Of a DNA stretch of 64,000 nucleotides, positions 1 through 9,073 are shown one piece after another. Position 1 is the stretch's first letter, and each line of letters starts with the position of its first letter. The stretch lies in the NCBI GenBank assembly GCA_017549665.1, contig JAFYUD010000220.1, forward strand, positions 1 to 64,000, read 5' to 3'. The notes under the pieces are model-generated. The model worked only from the letters and a program-made list of their open reading frames with translations, made no database searches and was not told the origin of the DNA. Made by a program: the position numbers and the translations under genes. The stretch is from Clostridia bacterium. GTDB lineage: Bacteria > Bacillota_A > Clostridia > Oscillospirales > Acutalibacteraceae.

Positions 1-127
1 GTCCTCCATTCTGTTTTTTCGGTTGGTAGCCGTTTTTACTATATCAGAATGGAGTTTTCTTGTCACCTATACTTGCTTGCTGACACTAAAGTCCGTACAT
101 TCCACCTGCATAGCAGGTGGTTTTTTT
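1..127 (+). other. 3' end of an unidentified structured transcript
   Basis: No convincing coding frame is seen here. Bases 4-13 (ctccattctg) are perfectly complementary to 45-54, enclosing a smaller possible cgg/ccg stem. After about 45 unpaired bases comes an intrinsic terminator at 102-127. This looks like the tail of a plus-strand noncoding RNA or a structured 3' UTR whose start lies outside the window. I could not match it to a known RNA family, so the identity is open. Confidence 0.35.
102..127 (+). terminator. Intrinsic terminator, plus strand
   Basis: The stem ccacctgc (102-109) pairs with gcaggtgg (113-120) around a 3-base loop and is followed by seven T. It ends whatever plus-strand transcript enters from the left edge. 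Confidence 0.8.
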
Positions 128-134
128 ATTCGGC

Positions 135-168
135 ATAAAAAAAGGACGATACAGAAAGTATCGTCCTT
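135..168 (-). terminator. Intrinsic terminator of the cmk-ispH/rpsA operon
   Basis: An 11-bp stem (142-152 with 158-168) is followed on the minus strand by a T run (135-141 read in reverse). It lies 14 bases beyond the ispH-rpsA stop codon. Confidence 0.85.
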
Positions 169-181
169 AATTTATTATTAT

Positions 182-2257
182 TTATTCTGCAGCTTCTTCT
201 GTTGCTTCTGCTTCAGCTTTTGCAAGGAGTTCTTCGATGGGAATTGCTGTTCCTTCGGGAACTTCATCTTCAGCTGTTTCTTCAACAACTTCTTCAGCTT
301 CTTCGGGAGCAAGAAGGGCTCTGATTGAAAGGCTTACATGTTTCTTTTCAAAGTCGATGTTTGTAATCATAACCTTTACAGTATCACCAACATTGAGTTC
401 ATCCTGGGGCTTTTCAACTCTATGATTTGCGATCTGTGAAATGTGGATAAGGCCCTGAATGTGAGGAATGATCTGTGCAAATGCACCGAATGTTGTAAGG
501 CTTACGATCTGTACATCTATTGTTGAACCAACGGGGTAGTCTCTTCTGAGGATTTCCCAGGGACTGTCTTCAATCTTTTTGAAACCGAGTGAAATCTTTT
601 TGTTTTCAACATCGATATTCTTTACATTAACTTCAAGTTTGTCACCGACAGCAACAACTTCTGAAGGATGCTTGATTCTGTTCCATGAAAGTTCTGATTT
701 GTGGCAGAGACCCTGAACGCCTGAAGCGATTTCAACGAATGCACCGAATTCTGTAAGAGAAACAACAGTACCTTCATACTTCTGTCCTACTTCTACCTGA
801 GCCCAGAATGCATCTCTTGAAGCTTTACGAGCTTCTCTGAGAACTGAATTGATTGAGCCTACAACTCTTCTTCTGCGGTTGTCAACATCAATGATTCTGA
901 AGTTGACTGTCTGACCAAGAAGATCATCAAGCTTATCGTTCTTTGAAAGAGTAGCCTGTGAAGCAGGGATGAAAACTCTTACTGCATCAGAAACAACGAT
1001 TACACCTCTGTTGAGAACTTCTGTTACATTACCACTAAGAACAGCACCGCTGTCTTTAGCTTCTGCAATCTTGTTCCAGTTTGCCTGAGCATCATAACGT
1101 TTTTTGGACAATGTGATAAAACCGTCAGCATCGTTAGTTTTCATAATGATGAGGTTAAGTTCATCACCGACTTTTACTTCCTTTGAGGGGTCTGCTGAAG
1201 AATCAGCACTGTACTCATCGTAAGGAATAATACCTGTCTGCTTTCTGCCTATATCAACCTGAATTTCAGTAGGAGTAACACGAAGTACTGTGCCTACTAC
1301 CTTCTGATCGGAATTAAGACTTTTTAAAGATTCTTCGAGAGCCTGCTCGAATGACATTTCTGAATCAGCGACAGCCTGTCCAACAGCTTCAGCAGATTCA
1401 ATGTTGTTTACAAGTTCGGACATTTTTTTAATTACCTCCTTTATTATGCAGACGGGAGTTGAAGCACCCGCCGTAACACCAATTGTGGTTGAACCGCTGA
1501 AGTCAATATCCGAAAGTTCTTCAGCAGACTCAATGAGAAACGTTCTTGTGTTGTTTTCACACACAGATCTGAGTTTCTGAGTGTTAGAACTGTTTCTTCC
1601 ACCAATTATTATAATTATATCACAGGTATGTGATAAATTGCAAGCATCTTTTTGTCTTTTTGATGTTGCATCACATATTGTATCAAATATTTTTACATTT
1701 GTACAGTACTTTTTTATTAATTCTGAACATTTTTTGTATTCATTTACGCTGAAAGTTGTTTGAGCAACATAAATAATTTCTTTTTCGGAAAGAAATGGGT
1801 TATTGCTGAGTAAATCAAGTAATTCATTATAATTATTGAATACAAATGACTGTCCTTTACAATAACTTCTGAAACCTTTAACTTCAGGGTGATTTTCATC
1901 GCCTGCAATCAGCACAATGTTTTCTTCAGTTGAATCTTTATCAATTATTTTCTGAATTTTCATAACAAAAGGACAAGTTGCATCAGAAAAAGAAATACCT
2001 GCTTGTTTAACTTTATCAAGAAGTTCTTTTGTAATTCCATGAGCTCTTATTACGAGTTCGCATTTTTCAGGAACATCAGAAGGCGATGCAACAATGAGTG
2101 CGCCTCTGTCACAAAGACTCTGAATATATTGAGGATTGTGAATAAGAGGTCCTAGTGTTGCCACTTTTTTGCCGGCAGAAAGTAATTCTTCAACTTTATT
2201 TACGGCTCTGTTGACACCGAAACAGAACCCTGCAGAATCAGCAAGAATAATTTTCAT
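182..2257 (-). CDS. ispH-rpsA: Fused 4-hydroxy-3-methylbut-2-enyl diphosphate reductase (IspH) and S1-domain RNA-binding protein
   Basis: This 691-residue protein joins two activities. Residues 1 to about 277 are IspH, the last enzyme of the MEP isoprenoid pathway. It makes IPP and DMAPP using a [4Fe-4S] cluster, and the three expected Cys ligands are visible at C12 (GFCFGV), C95 (ATCPF) and C195 (TICDAT), along with the RAHG and ENHPEV motifs. Residues 279-691 contain four S1 (OB-fold) repeats and an acidic Glu/Ala-rich tail, as in ribosomal protein S1 homologues. IspH-S1 fusions are known in Clostridia. The start has a good SD (AAGGTG). The junction is unusual: a strong SD (aaaggagg, 1436-1443) precedes Met279 (ATG at 1421-1423), so S1 may also be made alone. 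cmk lies immediately upstream with a 2-base gap, a common cmk-ispH-rpsA arrangement. Confidence 0.95.
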   Translation of the reverse strand: MKIILADSAGFCFGVNRAVNKVEELLSAGKKVATLGPLIHNPQYIQSLCDRGALIVASPSDVPEKCELVIRAHGITKELLDKVKQAGISFSDATCPFVMKIQKIIDKDSTEENIVLIAGDENHPEVKGFRSYCKGQSFVFNNYNELLDLLSNNPFLSEKEIIYVAQTTFSVNEYKKCSELIKKYCTNVKIFDTICDATSKRQKDACNLSHTCDIIIIIGGRNSSNTQKLRSVCENNTRTFLIESAEELSDIDFSGSTTIGVTAGASTPVCIIKEVIKKMSELVNNIESAEAVGQAVADSEMSFEQALEESLKSLNSDQKVVGTVLRVTPTEIQVDIGRKQTGIIPYDEYSADSSADPSKEVKVGDELNLIIMKTNDADGFITLSKKRYDAQANWNKIAEAKDSGAVLSGNVTEVLNRGVIVVSDAVRVFIPASQATLSKNDKLDDLLGQTVNFRIIDVDNRRRRVVGSINSVLREARKASRDAFWAQVEVGQKYEGTVVSLTEFGAFVEIASGVQGLCHKSELSWNRIKHPSEVVAVGDKLEVNVKNIDVENKKISLGFKKIEDSPWEILRRDYPVGSTIDVQIVSLTTFGAFAQIIPHIQGLIHISQIANHRVEKPQDELNVGDTVKVMITNIDFEKKHVSLSIRALLAPEEAEEVVEETAEDEVPEGTAIPIEELLAKAEAEATEEAAE
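1421..1443 (-). promoter_or_regulatory. Internal Shine-Dalgarno and ATG at the IspH/S1 junction
   Basis: Read on the minus strand, aaaggagg is followed by an 11-base A/T-rich spacer and ATG, in frame, exactly where the S1 part begins (MSELVNN). It is as strong as the gene-start SDs nearby. Independent translation of the S1 part is inferred. Confidence 0.65.
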
Positions 2258-2259
2258 TT

Positions 2260-2916
2260 TTACACCTTTATTCTGTCTGCAATTGCATTTATTGATTCTT
2301 CAAGTGTCATATTACTTGAGTCAATAAGAATAGCATCCTCCGTTTGTTTAAGAGGTGCAGTTGCTCTGTGAGAATCATTGTAATCACGCTGAATAATCTC
2401 TTCAAGGAGGGCGTTGTAATCAACATCAATGCCTTTTTCTTTAAGTTCTTTGAATCTTCTGTCGGCCCTTACTTCTGCTGAAGCTGTGAGGAAGAATTTA
2501 TACTGTGCATCGGGAAGAATGACTGAACCGATATCTCTTCCGTCCATAATTACATTGTTGTTTTTAGCCATATTACGCTGCAAATCGAGAAGAAAAGTTC
2601 TTACAGCAGGAATTGCCGAAACGTTTGATGCCGCCATAGATGCCTCAGGCATTCTGATTGCTTCTGAAACATCTTCATCGTTTAAAAATACTCTCTGAAC
2701 ACCATCAATATATTTGAGCTCAACTTTTGTTTCAGAAAGCAGGGAAGTCACACCATCAGCATCATCAGTTGCAATTCCGTTTCTTAATGCATTTACACCG
2801 ATTGAACGGTAGAGAGCTCCTGTATCAACATAAATAAATCCCAGTTTTTTTGCAACAGCTTTTGCAACGCTGCTTTTGCCTGCACCTGCAGGTCCGTCAA
2901 TTGCAATATTAATCAT
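2260..2916 (-). CDS. cmk: Cytidylate kinase
   Basis: This 218-residue enzyme phosphorylates CMP and dCMP with ATP for nucleic acid and phospholipid precursor supply in the cytosol. The P-loop GPAGAGKSS is at residues 8-16, followed by the family motif YVDTGALYR. GRDIGSVILP and the lid-like region RADRRFKELKEKG are also recognisable. Length is normal for the short bacterial Cmk type. The start is supported by a GAGGTG SD. It sits 13 bases after the flavoprotein gene and 2 bases before ispH-rpsA, so the three are probably cotranscribed. Confidence 0.95.
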   Translation of the reverse strand: MINIAIDGPAGAGKSSVAKAVAKKLGFIYVDTGALYRSIGVNALRNGIATDDADGVTSLLSETKVELKYIDGVQRVFLNDEDVSEAIRMPEASMAASNVSAIPAVRTFLLDLQRNMAKNNNVIMDGRDIGSVILPDAQYKFFLTASAEVRADRRFKELKEKGIDVDYNALLEEIIQRDYNDSHRATAPLKQTEDAILIDSSNMTLEESINAIADRIKV

Positions 2917-2929
2917 ATTTTACACCTCA

Positions 2930-4159
2930 TTAAACTGATTTTCCGGCAAGAACACCGGTTGAAAACGCAATCTGAAGATTAAATCCACCTGTATATGCAT
3001 CCACATCAATTACTTCACCTGCAAAATAAAGATTTTCACAAAGTGTCGATTGCATGGTTTTGGGATTTATTTCTTTTACTGAAACTCCACCTGATGTGAC
3101 TATTGCTTCGTCAAGTGACCTGAACGATTCAACGTTGACAGTAAAATGTTTTAGAAGATATACAAGGTCATGACGCATATCTTTTGTTATCTGATTTACT
3201 TTCATATCAGTTGGAATTTCACTAAGACGAACAATTACAGGAATAAGTTTTGACGGAAGCAGCTTTGAAAGAGCATTAGCAATTGATTTGTTTGCATTTT
3301 CAGAGAAATCTCTAAGAATTCTTGCATCAAGTTTTTCATCCGTAAGTCCGGGTTTCAGGTCAATTTCGATTGAATATTTACCGTCACGCATATTTTTCAT
3401 ATGTGAACTTGCACTGAGAATTACAGGACCGCTCACTCCGAAATGAGTAAAAAGCATTTCTCCGAAATCGTTAAAAACTTCATTATAGGTGTCGTTATCA
3501 CGTACTGTGATTGCGATATTTTTTAAAGCAAGGCCTTGAAGAGAACCTGTCCAATCATTAGATGTATTTACTGGAACAAGTGATGGTTTCAGTTGTGTTA
3601 CTGTATGACCACATTGTCTTGCAAGTAAATATCCGTCACCTGTTGAGCCTGTAAGAGGATATGATTTACCGCCTGTAGCTACGATATACTTTTTGGCTTC
3701 ATAAGTATTACCGTCTTCATCTTCTGCTGAAATGATTCTGCCGTCTTCTGTGTTGAATTTTACTATTCTTGCTTTAACTCTTTTTACATTGTTGTCTTTC
3801 AGGAAATTATGAAGTGCATCAACTATTTCAACAGCTTTATCTGATTCGGGAAACACTCTGTTGCCACGTTCTATTTTAAGCTGAACGCCTCTTTCCTCAA
3901 AAAAATCCATTGTATCATACGGCATAAATCTTGATAAAGCACCGTAAAGAAAACGTCCGTTTACGGGAACATTTTCTATAAATTCATTAAGAAGTGAGCA
4001 GGCGTTTGTAACATTACATCTGCCTTTGCCGGTTATCATAACTTTTCTTCCGATTTTATCATTTCTTTCGCAAAGAAGAACTTTTTTTTCGTTTTTAGCA
4101 GCGAACCCGGCAGCCATACAACCTGCAGCACCGCCGCCTATAACTATAACATCATACAT
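2930..4159 (-). CDS. HI0933/YhiN-family FAD-dependent flavoprotein
   Basis: The N-terminus MYDVIVIGGGAAGCMAAG is a dinucleotide-binding Rossmann motif. The RKVMITGKGRCNVTN segment and the C-terminal YFAGEVIDVDAYTGGFNLQ motif are hallmarks of the HI0933 (YhiN/BaiN-like) flavoprotein family. Some members are called aminoacetone oxidases or bile-acid-related oxidoreductases, but the physiological substrate is usually unknown. I chose the Met at 4159 because the protein then begins directly with the FAD-binding strand and an AAAGGA SD lies 12 bases upstream. An upstream in-frame ATG at 4180 lacks a good SD. It is the first gene of the cmk/ispH cluster, and no functional link to those genes is evident. 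Confidence 0.88.
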   Translation of the reverse strand: MYDVIVIGGGAAGCMAAGFAAKNEKKVLLCERNDKIGRKVMITGKGRCNVTNACSLLNEFIENVPVNGRFLYGALSRFMPYDTMDFFEERGVQLKIERGNRVFPESDKAVEIVDALHNFLKDNNVKRVKARIVKFNTEDGRIISAEDEDGNTYEAKKYIVATGGKSYPLTGSTGDGYLLARQCGHTVTQLKPSLVPVNTSNDWTGSLQGLALKNIAITVRDNDTYNEVFNDFGEMLFTHFGVSGPVILSASSHMKNMRDGKYSIEIDLKPGLTDEKLDARILRDFSENANKSIANALSKLLPSKLIPVIVRLSEIPTDMKVNQITKDMRHDLVYLLKHFTVNVESFRSLDEAIVTSGGVSVKEINPKTMQSTLCENLYFAGEVIDVDAYTGGFNLQIAFSTGVLAGKSV

Positions 4160-4248
4160 ATACCGATGTTTTCCTTTCATACTCTATCTGTATTATTCTA
4201 ACTCATAATTTAAGAAAAAGCAAGTAAATAAAATATTTAATTTTTGTC

Positions 4249-4277
4249 TTGAAAAAAACAACTATATAATGTATTAT
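4249..4277 (+). promoter_or_regulatory. Putative sigma-A promoter for the fucosidase operon
   Basis: TTGAAA (4249-4254), a 17-base spacer and TATTAT (4272-4277) lie 33 bases upstream of the GH95 start codon. Confidence 0.55.
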
Positions 4278-4309
4278 TTAATAAATATATTTAATCAAGG
4301 AGAGATACT

Positions 4310-6595
4310 ATGGGTATTGATTCTCATTTACTTTATTACAAAAAACCTGCTAAGGCTTGGACTGAAGCACTGCCTCTCGGTAATGGCAGTATCGGTGCTA
4401 TGATTTATGGTAAAGCTCAGACTGAAACCATTTCTCTTAATTATGATCAACTCTGGACAGGTTATCCCAAAACATATCAGCATATGTGTGATTATAACAG
4501 TTTTGTTAAAGCACGTGAACTTGTTATGCAGGGTAAACTTTATGAAGCTCAGGAAATTCTTCAGGATAATTTTGAGGGGTTGAATTCTGAAGCATATATG
4601 CCGTTTGGCGATATCGTTATTGAATGTCACAAAGGTTTTGTAAAGAATTTTTCAAGAAAGCTTGACCTTTCAACTGCTGTTCATACTGTTGAATATATAA
4701 AGTCAGATGTAAAATATACAAGAACCTCATTTGTCTCGTTTCCTGAAAAAGCTTTCGTTATGAAGATTGAAGCTGATAAAAACGGAGCTGTAGATTTTAC
4801 TCTTAAAATGAATTCACCTCTTAGAAATTCCGTTTTTACAGAAAATGATGTACTTATTCTTGACGGCATTTGTCCTTCGCTTTCTCCCAGCAACATCGAT
4901 GTTATTCCCAAAGAAGAATTCATTGAATATTCTGACGAAGAAGATAAAAAAGGTATGAGTTTCAGAGGCGCTGTTAAAGTCAAGGCTGACGGTAATGTTT
5001 CATACAACTCTGACAGCATTTCTGTTTCAGGTGCAACTACAGCTTTTGTTTACTTTACTTGTGAAAGCAGCTTTAACGGTTTTGATAAGCATCCCAATCT
5101 TGAAGGTAAAGAATATAAGAATGCCTGTCTTTCAATGCTTACAGCTGTTTACGAAAAAGATTTTAATGCAGTTCTTGATGCTCATATAAATGATTATAAA
5201 TCATATTATGACAGAGTCAGTCTTGATATCGGTTCAGATAATAAAGAAACGGTTCCCACTGATAAAAGACTTGCTCAGTTCTCAAGTGCAAAAAAAGATA
5301 TCGGTCTCTATACTCTTCTTTTTAACTTCGGCAGATATCTTACAATTGCGGGTTCAAGAGAAGGAACTCAGGCTATGAACCTTCAGGGTATATGGAATCA
5401 CAGAGTAAGACCTCCCTGGAGTTCTAACTACACCGTTAATATCAATACTGAAATGAATTATTTCCCGACACTTATGATAGATCTTCCCGAAATGCATCTT
5501 CCTCTTATCGATTTCGTTAAAGAAATGAGCATTACCGGTGAAAAGACAGCAAAGGAAATTTATCACGCAAGAGGATTTACAGGTCATCATAATATTGATA
5601 TCTGGAGAATGACAACTCCCGTTCAGGGTAACTCACAGTGGTCATTCTGGCCCATGTCATCAGGCTGGCTCTGCAGACATCTCTATGAACATTACGAATA
5701 TACACTTGATAAAGATTATCTTAAAGATACAGCATACCCCATAATGAAAAAAGCTGCTGAATTCTATCTTGATATGCTTGTTCCCGATAAAGACGGTAAT
5801 CTTATTATTGCTCCCTCAACTTCTCCCGAAAACAGCTTTTATTACGGTAAGGAACATTGTTCTGTTTCTCAGACTTCAACAATGTCACTTTCAATTATAA
5901 AAGAACTGTTCGGAAACTGTATCAAGGCTTCCGGAATCCTCGGTGAAACATGTTCTGTCATTGATGAAATCAAAGACAAGCTTCCCAGAATGCTTCCTTT
6001 TATGGTTGGTGCAAAGGGTGACCTTCTCGAATGGTACAAGGATGAGGAATGGACAGAACCTCATCACAGACATATATCACATCTTTATGCGCTTCATCCT
6101 GCAAGACTTATAAATCACGAAGAAACTCCCGACCTTATCGAGGCATGCCGTAAGACACTTGAATACAGAGGAGATGCAGGTACAGGCTGGAGCCTTGGCT
6201 GGAAAATCAATTTCTGGGCAAGAATGTGGGACGGTAACCACGCAATGAAACTTATTGATATGCAGCTCAATCCTGTTGAAAACAGATATCATATCAATTA
6301 TAAAGGCGGCGGCGGAACTTATCCCAATATGTTCGATGCTCATCCTCCTTTCCAGATTGACGGTAACTTCGGTGCTGTCAGCGGTATTGCAGAAATGCTT
6401 ATGCAGTCAACCGAAGATACAATCTATCTTCTTCCCGCTCTTCCCGACAAATGGGCAAACGGAAGCATAAAAGGTCTTCGTGCAAAGGGTAATATCAAAG
6501 TTGATATTGAGTGGAAAGACGGTAAGTTGGCTGATTACAAATTTACAGGTAATACAGAAGGTAAACGAATAGTTTACAACGGAAATACTCTCTGA
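4310..6595 (+). CDS. GH95-family glycoside hydrolase (alpha-L-fucosidase type)
   Basis: This 761-residue protein matches GH95 throughout, starting with the typical [20 protein letters not shown] and including [18 protein letters not shown] and FQIDGNFG. By analogy with the characterised Bifidobacterium AfcA, the two Asn of NIN (N377, N379), the Glu of SPEN (E507) and the Asp of IDGNFG (D684) are the likely catalytic set; this mapping is my inference. GH95 enzymes mostly remove alpha-1,2-linked L-fucose from host glycans or milk oligosaccharides, with some acting on L-galactose. No signal peptide is present, so it probably acts in the cytosol on imported oligosaccharides. The start is set by AAGGAGAG. 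The L-serine dehydratase gene follows after 14 bases. Confidence 0.92.
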   Translation: MGIDSHLLYYKKPAKAWTEALPLGNGSIGAMIYGKAQTETISLNYDQLWTGYPKTYQHMCDYNSFVKARELVMQGKLYEAQEILQDNFEGLNSEAYMPFGDIVIECHKGFVKNFSRKLDLSTAVHTVEYIKSDVKYTRTSFVSFPEKAFVMKIEADKNGAVDFTLKMNSPLRNSVFTENDVLILDGICPSLSPSNIDVIPKEEFIEYSDEEDKKGMSFRGAVKVKADGNVSYNSDSISVSGATTAFVYFTCESSFNGFDKHPNLEGKEYKNACLSMLTAVYEKDFNAVLDAHINDYKSYYDRVSLDIGSDNKETVPTDKRLAQFSSAKKDIGLYTLLFNFGRYLTIAGSREGTQAMNLQGIWNHRVRPPWSSNYTVNINTEMNYFPTLMIDLPEMHLPLIDFVKEMSITGEKTAKEIYHARGFTGHHNIDIWRMTTPVQGNSQWSFWPMSSGWLCRHLYEHYEYTLDKDYLKDTAYPIMKKAAEFYLDMLVPDKDGNLIIAPSTSPENSFYYGKEHCSVSQTSTMSLSIIKELFGNCIKASGILGETCSVIDEIKDKLPRMLPFMVGAKGDLLEWYKDEEWTEPHHRHISHLYALHPARLINHEETPDLIEACRKTLEYRGDAGTGWSLGWKINFWARMWDGNHAMKLIDMQLNPVENRYHINYKGGGGTYPNMFDAHPPFQIDGNFGAVSGIAEMLMQSTEDTIYLLPALPDKWANGSIKGLRAKGNIKVDIEWKDGKLADYKFTGNTEGKRIVYNGNTL

Positions 6596-6609
6596 TACAG
6601 GTGATTTAA

Positions 6610-7803
6610 TTGAAATCAATTGCAGATGTATTTAAAATCGGAAAAGGTCCTTCAAGTTCACACACAATGGGACCTGAAAAAGCGGCAATGATATTTGCCG
6701 CTGAAAATCCCGATATTGATAAAGTTATCATTACTCTTTACGGCTCATTATCAAAGACAGGTAAAGGACATCATACAGATAAAGCTGTTCTTTCTCCTTT
6801 TGAAAATATTGATGCTGAAATTATATGGAATAATGATGAAACCGATTTACCCCATGAGAATACACTTGACTTTACAGGTTATAAAGATGGTAATGAAGTT
6901 GCCCGTATGCGTGCTATGAGTATAGGCGGCGGTGATATAAAAATTGAGGGTGAAGAATTCAGCGAAATGCCTGATATTTATCCCGAAAATACATTCTCTG
7001 ATATAGCCGCTTTCTGTAAAAAATTCAATCTCAGACTCAGCGATTATGTTTTTATGTACGAACCTGAAATAAAGAATCATCTTTATGAAGTATGGTATGC
7101 TATGAAAGACTGTATTGAAAAAGGTCTTGAAACATCAGGTATACTCGAAGGTGGTCTCGGTGTTGAAAGAAAGGCTCAGTTTCTATATAATCAGCGTCAT
7201 ATTGATGAAAGCGAAGTAACAAGAGAAAACAGAACAGTCTGTGCTTATGCTTTTGCTGTCGGTGAACAGAATGCCTCGGCTGGTACTGTTGTAACTGCTC
7301 CCACTTGCGGTGCTTGCAGCGTAATGCCTGCGGCACTCAAATACATGCAGGAAAAGAAAAGATTTTCTGATGAAGATATTCTCAGAGCACTTGCTGTAGG
7401 CGGTCTTGTCGGTAACATTGTAAAGACAAATGCATCAGTAAGCGGTGCGGAATGCGGCTGTCAGGCTGAAATCGGTACTGCTTGTTCAATGACTGCTGCG
7501 GCTCTTGCTGAACTTTTTGAAATGGGTATAGATCAGATTGAATATGCGGCAGAAGTTGCAATGGAACATCATTTAGGTCTAACCTGTGACCCGATATGCG
7601 GTCTTGTTCAGATTCCGTGCATCGAAAGGGGAGCTGTTGCGGCTATGAGAGCTATAAATGCTCTTAACCTTGCAAACTTCCTCTCTTCAACAAGAAAAAT
7701 ATCATTTGACCTTGTTGTTGAAACAATGTATCAGACAGGTAAAGACCTGAAACACCATTACAGAGAAACATCTGAAGGCGGTCTTGCTAAACTATATCAG
7801 TAA
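6610..7803 (+). CDS. sdaA: L-serine dehydratase (L-serine ammonia-lyase), single chain
   Basis: This enzyme converts L-serine to pyruvate and ammonia using an oxygen-sensitive [4Fe-4S] cluster. The N-terminal beta-type domain begins IGKGPSSSHTMGPEKAA. The alpha-type domain carries the Cys-rich cluster motifs PTCGACSVMPAAL, GCQAEIGTACSMTAAA and CDPICGLVQIPC. At 397 residues it is a compact fused beta-alpha form, shorter than E. coli SdaA. The start codon is TTG, set by an AGGTGA SD five bases upstream. The 14-base gap to the fucosidase gene and a shared terminator indicate cotranscription, although serine breakdown and fucosidase activity have no obvious pathway link. Confidence 0.9.
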   Translation: MKSIADVFKIGKGPSSSHTMGPEKAAMIFAAENPDIDKVIITLYGSLSKTGKGHHTDKAVLSPFENIDAEIIWNNDETDLPHENTLDFTGYKDGNEVARMRAMSIGGGDIKIEGEEFSEMPDIYPENTFSDIAAFCKKFNLRLSDYVFMYEPEIKNHLYEVWYAMKDCIEKGLETSGILEGGLGVERKAQFLYNQRHIDESEVTRENRTVCAYAFAVGEQNASAGTVVTAPTCGACSVMPAALKYMQEKKRFSDEDILRALAVGGLVGNIVKTNASVSGAECGCQAEIGTACSMTAAALAELFEMGIDQIEYAAEVAMEHHLGLTCDPICGLVQIPCIERGAVAAMRAINALNLANFLSSTRKISFDLVVETMYQTGKDLKHHYRETSEGGLAKLYQ

Positions 7804-7808
7804 AAATG

Positions 7809-7835
7809 AAAGGTGTCATTTCTGACACCTTTTTT
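7809..7835. terminator. Bidirectional terminator between sdaA and the XRE gene
   Basis: The stem aaggtgtca pairs with tgacacctt around a 4-base loop. T runs follow on the plus strand and, more weakly, on the minus strand. It separates two convergent genes. Confidence 0.8.
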
Positions 7836-7837
7836 CT

Positions 7838-8929
7838 TTAGCTTAATAATTTCAGGATTTCTTTGAATTCATCAGAACTCCTGACAGAATCAAATTCGTC
7901 ATGAATCAACCATTTATCCCGAAGAATTTCACACAAGGACCTTGTGTCAGATGTTTCAAAATCTGTTTTCTTCTCAGTTATTTCGCCAACAAGTACTGCA
8001 CTGTATGTCTGAACATCAGGTCTTGTATCAAAATCTTTTGCATTCTGAACTGACATTCGCAGATGTTTATACATGTTATCGAAATCGCCAAGTAAAGCAT
8101 ATCTTTTTGCTATATCAAAATCAAGCCATGCAGCACCCCAGTTGTTTTTAGGTCTGTTTCCGTCAAGGATTAAATTCTGAAGTTCAAAAACTTTTTTTAT
8201 TGCAATAAGCTCAGTTTCAACATCAACAACATCAGCGTCAGCCAATAACCATATAAACGATTCAAGTAATTCAAAACTGTCCGAGATTGCTTTCTGAAGA
8301 AACGGTAGTTTTTCTTCTTTTTTTAATGCCCACCAGATTTGCAATTCACGGCATAACTCCATAGGTGGTAAAGTGTCGTATATTTTTCTGCCGATTTCTT
8401 TTCTGCCTTGTAAACAATGATTAAAAGCAAGTCTTGCCGTTGCTGCCAGACGTATATTCTGATCAGGACAATATTTCATTATCCTTTCTCCGAGAGCAGT
8501 AATTTCAGCATCATATTTTTCCATATTTTCTTTCCATTCAGGAATATTGCCGTCATCATCACCCGAAACAAAAAGTGCGTACATCAGTTTGTCAAGAAGG
8601 ACATAGTTGTTCGGATATTCTTTTACACCTTCACGGGCAATTTCAATACATTCGTATATTTTCCCCTGACTGATTGCCGTTTGGAATCTATCAAGATATT
8701 TTTCAACAACTTCTTTTTCTGTAATTTCATTTACACCGAGAAGAAAATCAACAGATATACCGAGAATTTTTGCAATTGTCGGTAAAAGTTCTATATCAGG
8801 ATAACAACTTCCTGATTCCCAACGTGATACGGATTGGCAAGAAACACCGAGCATTTCGGCAAACTGTTCCTGTGTGATATCTTTTTCTTTCCTGAATTTT
8901 TTTATATTTTCACTTGTTCTGAGTTTCAT
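7838..8929 (-). CDS. XRE-family transcriptional regulator with large C-terminal domain
   Basis: Residues about 8-62 form a Cro/CI-type helix-turn-helix, with recognition-helix region GVSCQSVSRWESG and the common extension SVDFLLG. The remaining roughly 300 residues are helical, rich in Leu, Trp and Glu, and look like a TPR-like sensor domain, but I recognise no named family. The total of 363 residues fits the many Clostridia XRE regulators with long helical tails. A perfect 14-bp palindrome at 8953-8966, just downstream of the predicted promoter, suggests autoregulation. The gene stands alone, divergent from no close target, so its regulon is unknown. Confidence 0.85.
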   Translation of the reverse strand: MKLRTSENIKKFRKEKDITQEQFAEMLGVSCQSVSRWESGSCYPDIELLPTIAKILGISVDFLLGVNEITEKEVVEKYLDRFQTAISQGKIYECIEIAREGVKEYPNNYVLLDKLMYALFVSGDDDGNIPEWKENMEKYDAEITALGERIMKYCPDQNIRLAATARLAFNHCLQGRKEIGRKIYDTLPPMELCRELQIWWALKKEEKLPFLQKAISDSFELLESFIWLLADADVVDVETELIAIKKVFELQNLILDGNRPKNNWGAAWLDFDIAKRYALLGDFDNMYKHLRMSVQNAKDFDTRPDVQTYSAVLVGEITEKKTDFETSDTRSLCEILRDKWLIHDEFDSVRSSDEFKEILKLLS

Positions 8930-8952
8930 ATAATCATCTCCGAATATAACTT

Positions 8953-8966
8953 GAAAAACGTTTTTC
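8953..8966. promoter_or_regulatory. Palindromic candidate operator of the XRE gene
   Basis: gaaaaacgtttttc is a perfect 7+7 palindrome. It lies within about 10-20 bases of the predicted transcription start of the XRE gene and upstream of its SD, a typical site for Cro/CI-type self-repression. Binding by the neighbouring protein is inferred. Confidence 0.55.
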
Positions 8967-8974
8967 TGATTATG

Positions 8975-9003
8975 ATTATAATTTGAATTACAGATAAATT
9001 CAA
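8975..9003 (-). promoter_or_regulatory. Putative sigma-A promoter of the XRE gene
   Basis: On the minus strand, TTGAAT (8998-9003), a 17-base spacer and TATAAT (8975-8980). Confidence 0.65.
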
Positions 9004-9037
9004 CTACTCATTAATTGATAATTTTTAACTACAGTAG

Positions 9038-9068
9038 TGAAAAACCTGCCTCAAAAATGAGGCAGGTT
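9038..9068 (-). terminator. Terminator after dapB
   Basis: The stem aacctgcctc/gaggcaggtt (9043-9052 with 9059-9068) is followed on the minus strand by a short T run. It lies just beyond the dapB stop codon and ends the asd-dapA-dapB unit. Confidence 0.8.
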
Positions 9069-9073
9069 ATATT

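Noticed and set aside
60..127. Possible tracrRNA-like tail (aagtccgt followed by a terminator)
   Set aside because: The resemblance is limited to eight bases; no nexus hairpin, repeats or cas genes are visible in the window.
182..2257. IspH-S1 as an assembly error or frameshift
   Set aside because: The frame is continuous and fusions of this type are known in Clostridia; the internal SD explains the mixed look.
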